Positions 1-7,381 of a stretch of 64,000 nt of DNA are shown one piece after another. Under the pieces are notes generated by a model. It ran no database searches and had not been told where the DNA came from. It worked only from the letters and a program-made list of their open reading frames with translations. Each line of letters starts with the position of its first letter. Position 1 is the stretch's first letter. The position numbers and the translations under genes were made by a program. This DNA is from CAVVEQ01 sp963802095 (GTDB taxonomy: Bacteria > Chloroflexota > Anaerolineae > Anaerolineales > Anaerolineaceae), in NCBI GenBank assembly GCA_963802095.1, contig CAWDHI010000007.1, positions 310,001-374,000 on the forward strand. Reading direction: 5' to 3'.

Positions 1-673
1 TGAAGGCGCGGGTGAGTTCCGTGCTGATCTCTTCATCCTCCAGCGGAACGATGCGCGGAAGCATCTCCACCAGGGTGACGGCGGCTCCGTAGGAATTCCA
101 GACAGTGGCGAATTCCACCCCCATCGCACCGGCGCCGATCACCAGCGCGGATTTGGGCAGGGTCTCCTGCAGGAGGGCTTCCCAAAAGGTGATCACCTGC
201 TTACCGTCCACCGGGACCGTGGGCAGCGAGGCGAAGTGCGAACCGGTGGCCAGAACGATATCCTTTGCCTTGAGGGTTTCACTTTTGCCATCCGTGGTGG
301 TAACAGCCACCGTGTTTTTTGAGCTTAGCTTTGCGGCACCCATGAAGACCGTGATATTGTTCTTCTTCATCAGGAAGCCAACGCCCTTCACCAGCCGGTC
401 CGAAACCGTGCGGCTTCTCTTGACGGCTGCGGAATAATCCAGTTTGAGGTTATCGAAGGAGATCCCAAATTCCCTGGCGCGTTCGCGCAGGGTGTGGGCC
501 AGGGCAGCATTGCTTAGCAGGGTTTTCGTGGGGATACAGCCCCAATTCAAGCAGACCCCTCCCAGGAACTGCTTTTCGACGATGGCAACCTTTTTCCCAA
601 GCTGGGCGGCACGGATGGCGCAAACATAGCCGCCGGGACCAGCGCCGATGACGATGACATCAAATTCGTTCAT
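1..673 (-). CDS. lpdA: dihydrolipoamide dehydrogenase, N-terminal part (runs off the window)
   Basis: About 224 N-terminal residues of a class I pyridine-nucleotide disulfide oxidoreductase are visible; the 3' end lies beyond base 1. The protein opens with an FAD-binding GxGxxG (VIGAGPGGY) and has the redox-active pair in GGVCLNWGCIPTK. A second dinucleotide-binding glycine motif (VIGAGAMGVEF) comes near residue 180. CLNWGC followed by IPTK is typical of the E3 subunit of 2-oxoacid dehydrogenase and glycine-cleavage complexes. The ATG at 673 has GGAG 8 bases upstream. It is the last gene seen of the folK-folP run, 40 bases after folP. Mercuric-reductase-like relatives share these motifs, so the exact substrate is inferred. 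Confidence 0.88.
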   Translation of the reverse strand, partial: MNEFDVIVIGAGPGGYVCAIRAAQLGKKVAIVEKQFLGGVCLNWGCIPTKTLLSNAALAHTLRERAREFGISFDNLKLDYSAAVKRSRTVSDRLVKGVGFLMKKNNITVFMGAAKLSSKNTVAVTTTDGKSETLKAKDIVLATGSHFASLPTVPVDGKQVITFWEALLQETLPKSALVIGAGAMGVEFATVWNSYGAAVTLVEMLPRIVPLEDEEISTELTRAF

Positions 674-713
674 GATTTACTCCAGTTTTAAATGAAGAAT
701 GTTACGCAGGAAA

Positions 714-1568
714 TCAGCGGCGCACGATGGCGTCGGTCATGCGCGCCACGCGTACCATGGCCTGCACGTCGTGCACGCGGACGATATCCGCGCCGTGGGC
801 GATGCCGATGGCGACGGTGGCGGCAGTGCCCTCCATGCGCTGGTTGGGCGGCAGGTCGAGGGTGTAGCCGATGAAGGACTTGCGCGAGGGACCGAGCAAC
901 ACCGGGTACCCCAGGGCTTTGATCTCAGTCAGGCGGTCGATCAGCTCCAGGTTCTGGGCTACGGTCTTGCCGAAGCCGATGCCGGGATCGAGGATGATGC
1001 GGTCGTTCTCGATGCCTGCCTGGTGGGCGCGCTGAACGGCCTCCAGCAGCTCGGTCTTGACCTCGCCGATCAGGTCCTTATAGTCAGTACCCACATAGCG
1101 GTTGCCAAGGCGTTCGTTCAGCTCCACATTGGAGGGTTTGCTGCGGTTGTGCATCAGGATGACCGGCACGCCTTCGCGAGCTGCCAGCTTGCCCAATTTG
1201 GGATCCGCACGCAGCGCCCATCCATCATTGATCCAATCCGCGCCGGCACCCAGGGCTGCCTCAGCCACTTTGGATTTATAGGTATCAATGGAGATGAGCA
1301 CATCCACATCCGCGCTGCGCAGGGCTTTGATCACCGGCAGGACGCGCGAAAGTTCATCCTCCTCGCTGACGGGGGTGGAACCGGGGCGGGTGCTCTCGCC
1401 ACCGATATCCAGGATATCCGCGCCGCCATCCATGAATTTGTGAGCCTGTTCGATGGCGCACTGGGTCAGCTCGCCGCAGTTCATCAGGCCGTCGCCGGAA
1501 AAACTATCGGGCGTGACGTTCAGGATGCCCATGATGTACGTTCTGGAACCGAATGGTAGGGGTTTCAT
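714..1568 (-). CDS. folP: dihydropteroate synthase
   Basis: A 284-residue TIM-barrel enzyme of folate synthesis that joins 6-hydroxymethyl-7,8-dihydropterin pyrophosphate to p-aminobenzoate. Family signatures are all present: GILNVTPDSFSGDG near the N-terminus, DIGGESTRPGS in the pterin-site loop, DPGIGFGKT in the middle, and GPSRKSFIG. Length is normal. It follows folK by 23 bases on the same strand, so two successive steps of the pathway are co-transcribed. It is the usual sulfonamide target; no unusual insertion is seen in the substrate loops. Confidence 0.96.
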   Translation of the reverse strand: MKPLPFGSRTYIMGILNVTPDSFSGDGLMNCGELTQCAIEQAHKFMDGGADILDIGGESTRPGSTPVSEEDELSRVLPVIKALRSADVDVLISIDTYKSKVAEAALGAGADWINDGWALRADPKLGKLAAREGVPVILMHNRSKPSNVELNERLGNRYVGTDYKDLIGEVKTELLEAVQRAHQAGIENDRIILDPGIGFGKTVAQNLELIDRLTEIKALGYPVLLGPSRKSFIGYTLDLPPNQRMEGTAATVAIGIAHGADIVRVHDVQAMVRVARMTDAIVRR

Positions 1569-1591
1569 CTTTTCCTCAATATCAATGATGT

Positions 1592-2104
1592 CTAATGATG
1601 GTCAGGGACTATCCCGGTAGACGGGTACAATTTTACCCCACTGGCATCCACTTTATCCAGTAGGGTTTTTATGTTGATGTGCAAAACGGGGTGAACCCAG
1701 GCGGGAGCGATCTCGGCCAGGGGCACCAGAACGAAAGCGCGCTCCTGCATGCGTGGATGGGGGATGATAAGCTGGGGGGTATCCAGCACCAGGCTGCCGA
1801 TGGATAGGATATCGATATCGATCAGGCGCGGACCGTAGCGGAAGGTGGGCTCGCGCCCCAACCCGGTCTCGATGTGCTGGATGAGCGCATGGATGGAGGG
1901 CGGGTCGAGGGGCGATGTGCCGGCGACCACCTGGTTGAGGAAGGCGGGTTGGTCGGCATAGCCCCAGGGCTCGGTCTCGTAAATGCTCGAAACCGCTGAG
2001 ACTGAGATGATATCGGAGAGGGAAGCCAGGGCACTGGCGAGGTTCTGATCACGGTTGCCCAGGTTGGAGCCGGTGGAGAGGTAGATCATTCCCTGCCCGC
2101 TCAC
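1592..2104 (-). CDS. folK: 2-amino-4-hydroxy-6-hydroxymethyldihydropteridine diphosphokinase
   Basis: A 170-residue HPPK, which transfers pyrophosphate from ATP to the pterin alcohol just before the FolP step. It shows the N-terminal YLSTGSNLGNR, the ETEPWGYADQPAFLNQV segment and the Mg-binding GPRLIDIDIL. The start is read as GTG at 2104, which overlaps the TGA of the preceding gene (GTGA) and has GGAGGGG 4-5 bases upstream. An ATG five codons later (2089) would give the more canonical start MIYLSTGSN but lacks a well-spaced ribosome site. Translational coupling to the upstream gene favours GTG. Confidence 0.95.
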   Translation of the reverse strand: MSGQGMIYLSTGSNLGNRDQNLASALASLSDIISVSAVSSIYETEPWGYADQPAFLNQVVAGTSPLDPPSIHALIQHIETGLGREPTFRYGPRLIDIDILSIGSLVLDTPQLIIPHPRMQERAFVLVPLAEIAPAWVHPVLHINIKTLLDKVDASGVKLYPSTGIVPDHH

Positions 2105-2742
2105 AGCCCCTCCAGGAGGGTAATCAGGGTTGGTTCACCTGCCGAAGTAGTATGAACCGCGCTCCGACCGCCTTGCTGGGAGGCTAAGATTGCAGCGGCA
2201 GCGTTCAACGCCCGCAGCAATCCGGTGGATCCCAACCATGTCACTCCATTCAGCCAGGCGGTTGGTGAGGGCGGGGTGTTTTCGGATAGCGGGGAATATC
2301 CGGACTTTTGGAGGAATGACTCTTGCTCACGGCTTCTGGCTCCCGGGACAGCTTGCGGAAAAAACCCGGTTTCCGCGATCAATACCGCCGGGATGCGATT
2401 GCGCACACCGAAGAAGGCGGGGGTTGCCAGGAGGGCGGCGTTCCAGCAACGGGTATCTTTTTCCAGAATCAACACCAATTCGTGTTTACCGGCGCGCAGC
2501 TCCAGGCAGAGCGCGGCGAGAAGGAAATGCACCTGTGAGGCTGCGCCTTTCCAGCGGAAGGGTTGGATCGGAAGGCTCCACTCCGAATCGGTTTTCACAG
2601 ACCCGGGTTGGATGATATGCGCAGCAGTGATCCACTCCGGGCGGACGCTGGAATCCGCCAGAAAAAGATCCAGCCAGGTTTGCGGGGTCTCACGGGAGGA
2701 TTTGGGGAGTGCTGAACCGGCAAGCCAGATCGCTTCGCTCAT
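2101..2742 (-). CDS. small thiolase-like protein of unknown function
   Basis: 213 residues. I do not recognise a named family with certainty. The order of segments recalls a shortened thiolase/ketoacyl-synthase fold: an early AGSALP stretch, then SQVHFLLAALCLELRAGKHE followed by a hydrophobic strand (like the thiolase helix before the strand that carries GGxE). Near the C-terminus, AWLNGVTWLGSTGLLRALNA resembles the NxxGGaiaxGHPxGaTG loop but lacks its His. The nucleophile Cys position is not obvious, so it is probably not a thiolase enzyme. It sits 3 bases after homoserine dehydrogenase and overlaps folK, so it is expressed with them. Function not assigned. Confidence 0.6.
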   Translation of the reverse strand: MSEAIWLAGSALPKSSRETPQTWLDLFLADSSVRPEWITAAHIIQPGSVKTDSEWSLPIQPFRWKGAASQVHFLLAALCLELRAGKHELVLILEKDTRCWNAALLATPAFFGVRNRIPAVLIAETGFFPQAVPGARSREQESFLQKSGYSPLSENTPPSPTAWLNGVTWLGSTGLLRALNAAAAILASQQGGRSAVHTTSAGEPTLITLLEGL

Positions 2743-2745
2743 TAT

Positions 2746-3771
2746 TTATTTTTCTTTAAACGCGCGGATAAGATCCGCGAGCAGCCCAAAGGCGGTTGTT
2801 TCGGGGCTGGGGTTCATCTCCAGGATGCCCAACCCGGGCAGAACATCGGTCTCGAATTTCACCATGGAACTGGTGCCCTCCACGGTGAAGAAGGGCGAGC
2901 TGGAATCGATCAGCTCTGGCTGGATGGAGGTGACCAGGCGGCCGTTTTCCTTCCAGGCGCGGCAGATGAGCTTCCAGCGCTCGCCCCGCGCTCGGGCGGC
3001 GTGCACCTCCTCCACCGAGAGGGAGCGGATGCCGGTGCGGGGGATATCCAGGGGGGTGATCTCCGCGCCTATCAGCACGTTGCAGAGCGCGGCCACCTTC
3101 ACGGCAGCATCCCAGCCATCCAGGTCGGCGGTGGGATCGGTTTCAGCGATACCGATGGACTGGGCCTTTTTTATGGCTTCTTCCAGGGATTCACCCTGCT
3201 CGAGCAGACCCAGGATGTAATTGGTGCAGGAGTTGAGAATGCCGGTAAACCCGCGCAGCTCCGCCACCGGCAGGGTCTCCCGGAAGAGGGAAAAGATGGG
3301 GGCGCCATCCATGACCGAGGATTCAAAGAGAAAGCGCTTGCCTTTTTCTGAAGCCAGTTTGGAAAGCTCGCGGTGGGCGAAGACCACCGGTCCCTTGTTG
3401 GCCGTGATGGCATGCATCCCTCGCTTCAAGGCCGCGCGCAGATGCTCCGCGGCCGGTTCACCCGTCTGGTGGTTGACCGGGGAATTTTCCAGCAGGGCGT
3501 CCGCAGGGCAGGCTGTGATGAAATTCAGGGTTTCAGGATGGTCTATCCCGAAGAGGCTGCCGGAGAATCCCGATGACGCTTCTTTAAGTGCCTTCTCCAG
3601 GTCGATCCCGCCAGGATCGATCACTGTTCCATGCCTGCCGGTGGCGATACCGGTGACGGTAAATTCCAGATCGAATTCATCATTTAGAACTTTCCTCTTT
3701 CGCTGCAGAAGCCGGGCGAAAGCCTGCCCGACATTTCCAAAACCAACCAATGCGAGACGGTATTTTTTCAT
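2746..3771 (-). CDS. hom: homoserine dehydrogenase
   Basis: A 341-residue NAD(P)-dependent enzyme reducing aspartate semialdehyde to homoserine, on the way to Met and Thr. The Rossmann motif LVGFGNVGQAF is at residues 7-17, ITANKGPVV is the conserved nucleotide/substrate loop, and GILNSCTNYIL plus ETDPTADLDGWDAAVK make the catalytic region. It ends without a C-terminal ACT domain, so it is the short form, presumably not feedback-regulated through ACT. Start ATG 3771, 9 bases after the SCO1664-type gene. No aspartokinase or threonine synthase lies next to it. Confidence 0.95.
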   Translation of the reverse strand: MKKYRLALVGFGNVGQAFARLLQRKRKVLNDEFDLEFTVTGIATGRHGTVIDPGGIDLEKALKEASSGFSGSLFGIDHPETLNFITACPADALLENSPVNHQTGEPAAEHLRAALKRGMHAITANKGPVVFAHRELSKLASEKGKRFLFESSVMDGAPIFSLFRETLPVAELRGFTGILNSCTNYILGLLEQGESLEEAIKKAQSIGIAETDPTADLDGWDAAVKVAALCNVLIGAEITPLDIPRTGIRSLSVEEVHAARARGERWKLICRAWKENGRLVTSIQPELIDSSSPFFTVEGTSSMVKFETDVLPGLGILEMNPSPETTAFGLLADLIRAFKEK

Positions 3772-3780
3772 CGTTGAATC

Positions 3781-4557
3781 CTAGAGCGGTGGATAAGGGA
3801 AAGGGCGGTCTTTTCCGCGCGGGGGTGGGAAGACGCCTTCCGCAAGGAGCTGCTCTGCCCGCCGCCGGAGGGCATTTACCTCCCCGGGCATCAACCAATC
3901 CTGCAGGAGTCCATTTGAGGTGCCCACCGCTCCCAACATGGGTAGGAGATCCCGGATATTCTGCAGGAATTCCTGCGGGATGGGCTGGTCGATGAAATCC
4001 CAGATCACCGTACGCAGCTTATAATCGCGGTGAAAGCAGATGCCATGATCGATGGCCCACAGGTGACCTTCTTCGTCCCAGAGGATGTGGCTGCCCTTGC
4101 GGTCGGCGTTGTTGATCAACAGGTCGAAGCAGGCAACCACCTTGAGGGATTCCTTTTCGGCTTCGGTCAAACTGAAGTAATGTCGGTTGGCGTCGTGGGG
4201 GATGAAAAGCTGCAGCGAGCCCTTTCCAAAGGGACCCTTGCGGCGGTACACTGTGGGGGGGACGAGCTGCCAGCCCAGCGCCTGGCTGACCACCCAGGCA
4301 GCAACCTCGCGGCGGGATAAACTTGCGGCAGGGAAATCATAGAGCGGTCGCTCACCCCGCGAGGGTTTATAGATGACTGGCAGGGTGAGATCGGATGTGA
4401 CGATATTGGCCAGGAAGGTGGAATTGGAACCCCGGACGAACTGCCCCTGCAGGTCGATCTCCCCCTCGGTAAGTGCGGCGAAGATCGATTCCTGGGTAGC
4501 AGCCGGAACGGGGAGGGAATCCATGGTTTGAAGCCGGTTATTTCTTGCTGTGCCCAT
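3781..4557 (-). CDS. SCO1664-family protein (PI3/4-kinase-like fold)
   Basis: 258 residues resembling the SCO1664 family, known mainly from Actinobacteria and related to the phosphatidylinositol 3/4-kinase fold. Visible marks are the IYKPSRGERPLYDFP segment (candidate nucleotide-binding Lys), SRREVAAWVVSQALGW, DLLINNADRKGSHIL with a catalytic-loop-like N-N-A-D, and WAIDHGICFH with a DHG metal-loop equivalent. The biochemical role of the family is not established. The start at 4557 overlaps the 3' end of the DUF3090 gene by 20 bases; an in-frame ATG at 4524 is an alternative and neither has a strong ribosome site. The DUF3090 pairing matches the actinobacterial neighbourhood. Confidence 0.85.
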   Translation of the reverse strand: MGTARNNRLQTMDSLPVPAATQESIFAALTEGEIDLQGQFVRGSNSTFLANIVTSDLTLPVIYKPSRGERPLYDFPAASLSRREVAAWVVSQALGWQLVPPTVYRRKGPFGKGSLQLFIPHDANRHYFSLTEAEKESLKVVACFDLLINNADRKGSHILWDEEGHLWAIDHGICFHRDYKLRTVIWDFIDQPIPQEFLQNIRDLLPMLGAVGTSNGLLQDWLMPGEVNALRRRAEQLLAEGVFPPPRGKDRPFPYPPL

Positions 4558-5068
4558 TCTTTTTGGGACAGAGGTGACCCTCGGGATCCATCGGCTGACC
4601 GCAGGTGGGGCAGATCTTCAGGCCGCGTCCGGCCAGCTCCACGATCCATTCAGCCAGGGCTTGCAGCTGGGCGCGGGTGCACCAGAAACGCACAATACCC
4701 GTTTCCTCCGGGAGGCTATCCTCTGTGAGGATCTCGCGGCAGACCAGCCCGGCCAGATCCGGGTCGGGGTCATAGACCAGATCGATCTCCCCCACGCGGA
4801 AGAGGGGGTCCAGCGGTGGTGCCAGGCGGAAATCCTTCTCGTTCCATTCAACCGCGGCGGGCGGCAGATCAGGCCTTTCGGTGGAAAGCTCGTTGAAAAA
4901 CTTTTGCACCCCCTGGGCCAGCACCTGGAGTTGGATCTTTTCCACCAGCAGGGTGGCTTTTTGGCTGTTTTTTTCGCCCTGCATGTAGAAGACCCGCTTG
5001 CCGGGCTTGCCGATTGCATCCGCTCGCAGCACATCGACGGGGTTCATTTCAAGTTCAATTCGGGGCAT
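4538..5068 (-). CDS. DUF3090 family protein with C-terminal zinc ribbon
   Basis: A 176-residue DUF3090 protein. The N-terminal half has the RVFYMQGEKNSQKATLLVEK pattern typical of the family. The C-terminus holds a C-x2-C ... C knuckle, ICPTCGQPMDPEGHLCPKKNG, as in actinobacterial members. The family is usually encoded with an SCO1664 protein and a phosphomutase-like histidine phosphatase; only the SCO1664 partner is present here. The ATG at 5068 is preferred because AAGGAA lies 7-9 bases upstream, while the upstream in-frame TTG at 5089 has none. It heads the run that continues to folP. Molecular function unknown. Confidence 0.85.
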   Translation of the reverse strand: MPRIELEMNPVDVLRADAIGKPGKRVFYMQGEKNSQKATLLVEKIQLQVLAQGVQKFFNELSTERPDLPPAAVEWNEKDFRLAPPLDPLFRVGEIDLVYDPDPDLAGLVCREILTEDSLPEETGIVRFWCTRAQLQALAEWIVELAGRGLKICPTCGQPMDPEGHLCPKKNGHSKK

Positions 5069-5190
5069 GGGTGAATTTCCTTTGTGCAAGTATAACAGGG
5101 AGGGGTGGGTGAAGTGTGGAATTGTTGATTGTTTGAAATGTTGATTGGTTGAGTGGTGAAGTGGAGAGGGGTTTTTTCGGGATTGGGTTA

Positions 5191-6018
5191 TCAGGAAAGA
5201 TGGCCGCCGGGATCCCAGGAGATCTGTTGAACTTTTCCATCTTCTCCCAACAGGAGGGGCAGAAGTTTCTCCAAATCAGAAGGGGAACCGCTGGTGATAT
5301 AGCGAACCTCTGCCTGGAAATCAGCAAGCTGGGAGATGCCGAGCGTATCCAGAACGCGGCCAGTCTGGCGGGCGATGGCGGGGGCAGGGTCGATCACGTT
5401 CACCCTCTCACCGGCGATCTCACGGATGAGCGGGATGACAAAAGGATAGTGGGTGCAGCCGAGAACGATGGTATCAATATTTTGATCCAGCATGGGAAGG
5501 ATGGCTTCCTTGAGGATGCGGCGGGATTCGACTCCTTCCAGATTGCCTTTCTCGATCTCGCCCACCAGTCCGGGGCAGGTGGATTGGATGAGAGTGACCT
5601 CCCTTGCAAAGCGTTCGACCACTGAGGAATATAACCTGCCCTGAAAGGTGGCCGGGGTGGCCAGCACACCCACCACGCCGGTGTGGGTCTGCTCCGCAGC
5701 GGGTTTGACCGCCGGCTCCATGCCCACGAAGCGGGTCTGCGGGAACTGGGCGCGCAATTCCTGCAGGGCTGCAGCCGAGGCGGTATTGCAAGCAACGACG
5801 ATCATGGCGGAGCCGAGGTTGAGCAGGAATTCAGTGATGGCGGAGGAAAAAGCCCGCACTTCCTCCAGGCTGCGCGAGCCGTAGGGGACATGCGCCTGGT
5901 CGGCGAAATAGAAGACCGGCTGGGCGGGGAATTGGGCGCGGATGGCTTTCAGAACGGAAAGCCCTCCCACGCCGGAATCAAAAACTCCAATGGGTGGTGG
6001 ATTAACCAGCCCGGTCAT
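5191..6018 (-). CDS. murI: glutamate racemase
   Basis: A 275-residue racemase making D-glutamate for peptidoglycan. The first catalytic Cys is in VVACNTASAAAL and the second in LGCTHYPFVIPLI; the N-terminus carries GVFDSGVGGLSVLKAI and FADQAHVPYG. The start is set at the ATG 6018 (preceded by CAGGAAAA) rather than an upstream in-frame ATG at 6069, which would lie inside the preceding gene. The chosen start overlaps the end of that gene by 17 bases. Presence of MurI fits a peptidoglycan-making envelope, in line with the LCP and VanW genes further on. Confidence 0.95.
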   Translation of the reverse strand: MTGLVNPPPIGVFDSGVGGLSVLKAIRAQFPAQPVFYFADQAHVPYGSRSLEEVRAFSSAITEFLLNLGSAMIVVACNTASAAALQELRAQFPQTRFVGMEPAVKPAAEQTHTGVVGVLATPATFQGRLYSSVVERFAREVTLIQSTCPGLVGEIEKGNLEGVESRRILKEAILPMLDQNIDTIVLGCTHYPFVIPLIREIAGERVNVIDPAPAIARQTGRVLDTLGISQLADFQAEVRYITSGSPSDLEKLLPLLLGEDGKVQQISWDPGGHLS

Positions 6019-6727
6019 GGTATTTTCCTGCAGCCTCAACCAGGGCTTCGAAAAGTGCGGCCATTTCACCGCGATCGGTCAGGTGTTCCGGGTGCCACTG
6101 CACTCCAAGCCCGAAGGGATGCCAACGCAGCTCAACCCCTTCCACCAGGCCATCCGGCGCGCAGGCAGTGGGGATAAGCGCGGAGGCCACCCGGGAGATC
6201 CCCTGGTGATGGAGGCTGTTCACCGCCAGTTCGTTGGTTCCCGTGATGCACTCCAGCAGGGAATCGGGATCAATGTTGACGAAGTGGTGCTCCTCACGGA
6301 ATTCTTTATGGCTGTGCTCGAGTGCGCCGGGGAGCTGATCGCTGATGTGGGTGTAGAGGCTGCCACCAAAGGCCACATTGATCACCTGGCATCCGCGACA
6401 GATGCCAAGGAAGGGCAACTTCATTTCACGCGCGCGCAACACCAACTCGATCTCGGTGGTATCCCGGCTTTCCGAGACGCCATAGACGCTCGGATGGGGA
6501 AGGCCGTTGAAGCAGGCAGGGTCGATATCTCCACCACCGGTGAGGAGGATGCCATCCAGCTGGGCGATGAGGGCAACCAGCTCCTCCAGCGGTAGATCGG
6601 CGGGGATCAGCTCGGGGAAGCCGCCCGCTAGCTTCACAGCGCGGGTATAGGCTTCCTTATCGTTGCGGGTTATGGGGGTAAGTTCTGCGGAGGTAACGCC
6701 AATGAGGGGTGCGGTCATAAAGACCAT
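6002..6727 (-). CDS. gamma-glutamyl-gamma-aminobutyrate hydrolase-like class I glutamine amidotransferase (peptidase C26)
   Basis: A 241-residue class I amidotransferase-fold hydrolase. The nucleophile Cys is in FLGICRGCQVINVAFGG, the catalytic His in GVQWHPEHL, and the early LLTGGGDIDPACF is characteristic of PuuD/peptidase C26 proteins. It likely cleaves a gamma-glutamyl amide; the true substrate cannot be read from sequence. Two ATGs (6727 and 6718) are possible starts, neither with a clear ribosome site. It overlaps murI and is separated from rplS by an intrinsic terminator, so it starts its own transcription unit. Confidence 0.88.
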   Translation of the reverse strand: MVFMTAPLIGVTSAELTPITRNDKEAYTRAVKLAGGFPELIPADLPLEELVALIAQLDGILLTGGGDIDPACFNGLPHPSVYGVSESRDTTEIELVLRAREMKLPFLGICRGCQVINVAFGGSLYTHISDQLPGALEHSHKEFREEHHFVNIDPDSLLECITGTNELAVNSLHHQGISRVASALIPTACAPDGLVEGVELRWHPFGLGVQWHPEHLTDRGEMAALFEALVEAAGKYHDRAG

Positions 6728-6734
6728 TCTAAAT

Positions 6735-6774
6735 TAAAAAAGAAGCGGGTGCAACCTCGGTGGAAGCTGCACCC
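6735..6774 (-). terminator. intrinsic terminator after rplS
   Basis: On the minus strand GGGTGCA and TGCACCC pair (6747-6774) with further inner pairing CTTC/GAGG, followed by CTTCTTTTTT (6735-6743). It separates rplS from the downstream amidotransferase-like gene. Confidence 0.85.
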
Positions 6775-6796
6775 TAAAAACATAGGAGAGAGGAGA

Positions 6797-7144
6797 TTAT
6801 GAAAATTTCTGTTTGAGGCGCGCGCTCTTGCCGGTGCGGTCCCGCAGGAAGTAGAGGCGGGAGCGGCGGGTCTGGTTGTGGCGTTCGACCACCACCTTAT
6901 CGATGCGCGGGGAGCGGAGCAGAAAGCTGCGTTCCACGCCCACACCGTTGGATGCCAGACGGCGGACGGTGAAGGTGGAGTTCTGACCGCGGCGATGCAT
7001 AAAGAGGACAGTGCCTTTGAATTCCTGGATACGCTCGCGGGTGCCTTCTTTGATCTTGACGTGCACACTGACGGTATCACCGGTGCGCAGCTCGGGAATA
7101 TTCGGGTTTACGGGGGCTTCAACAGACTTGATATCTACACTCAT
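6797..7144 (-). CDS. rplS: 50S ribosomal protein L19
   Basis: 115 residues, the normal length for bL19, which lies at the subunit interface. Recognised by the PELRTGDTVSVHVKIKEGTRERIQEF segment and the basic C-terminal part RHNQTRRSRLYFLRDRTGKSARL. It stands alone rather than with rpsP-rimM-trmD as in many bacteria; a promoter upstream and a terminator downstream make it monocistronic. Confidence 0.97.
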   Translation of the reverse strand: MSVDIKSVEAPVNPNIPELRTGDTVSVHVKIKEGTRERIQEFKGTVLFMHRRGQNSTFTVRRLASNGVGVERSFLLRSPRIDKVVVERHNQTRRSRLYFLRDRTGKSARLKQKFS

Positions 7145-7194
7145 GGATACACCTTGCTTTTTTCTAAGATCAGCGCTTCTTAACGCGAGGGCGG

Positions 7195-7223
7195 ATTATA
7201 ACATGGGGTTTCGGGAGATGCAA
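7195..7223 (-). promoter_or_regulatory. putative sigma-70-type promoter of rplS
   Basis: Minus strand TTGCAT, a 17-base spacer, then a perfect TATAAT, about 50 bases upstream of the rplS start. Confidence 0.6.
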
Positions 7224-7308
7224 GGAGAAATTCCCCAATTATTTTCCGTAGAGGCGCACGGCCGCGCACCTCAACGGTTCCGGGTAAAAACAAGAGATGA
7301 TAGCAAAT

Positions 7309-7346
7309 GAGATTGCTTCGTCAGGCGACGCCCTCCTCGCAATGAC
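7309..7346. repeat. copy of a GTCATTGCGAGGAG-type intergenic repeat
   Basis: The 38 bases read on the minus strand as GTCATTGCGAGGAG, a variable centre, then GACGAAGCAATCTC. This short half-palindromic module is one I know from intergenic regions of many unrelated bacterial genomes. Only this copy is seen in the window, between rplS and the end of glpX. The rest of the 7224-7381 gap shows nothing clear apart from a weak hairpin. Confidence 0.6.
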
Positions 7347-7381
7347 TAAATAAGGGCACCCTTTATTAACGAGCAAATTAA

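Noticed and set aside
699..1559. 286-codon open frame antisense to folP
   Set aside because: A shadow of a GC-rich conserved gene; the folP motifs are on the minus strand.
2225..3220. 331-codon plus-strand frame across hom and the thiolase-like gene
   Set aside because: Spans two genes antisense and has low-complexity Ser/Arg composition.
7350..7367. Terminator hairpin after glpX (AAGGG/CCCTT symmetry)
   Set aside because: The loop would be only two bases, so the stem cannot close properly.
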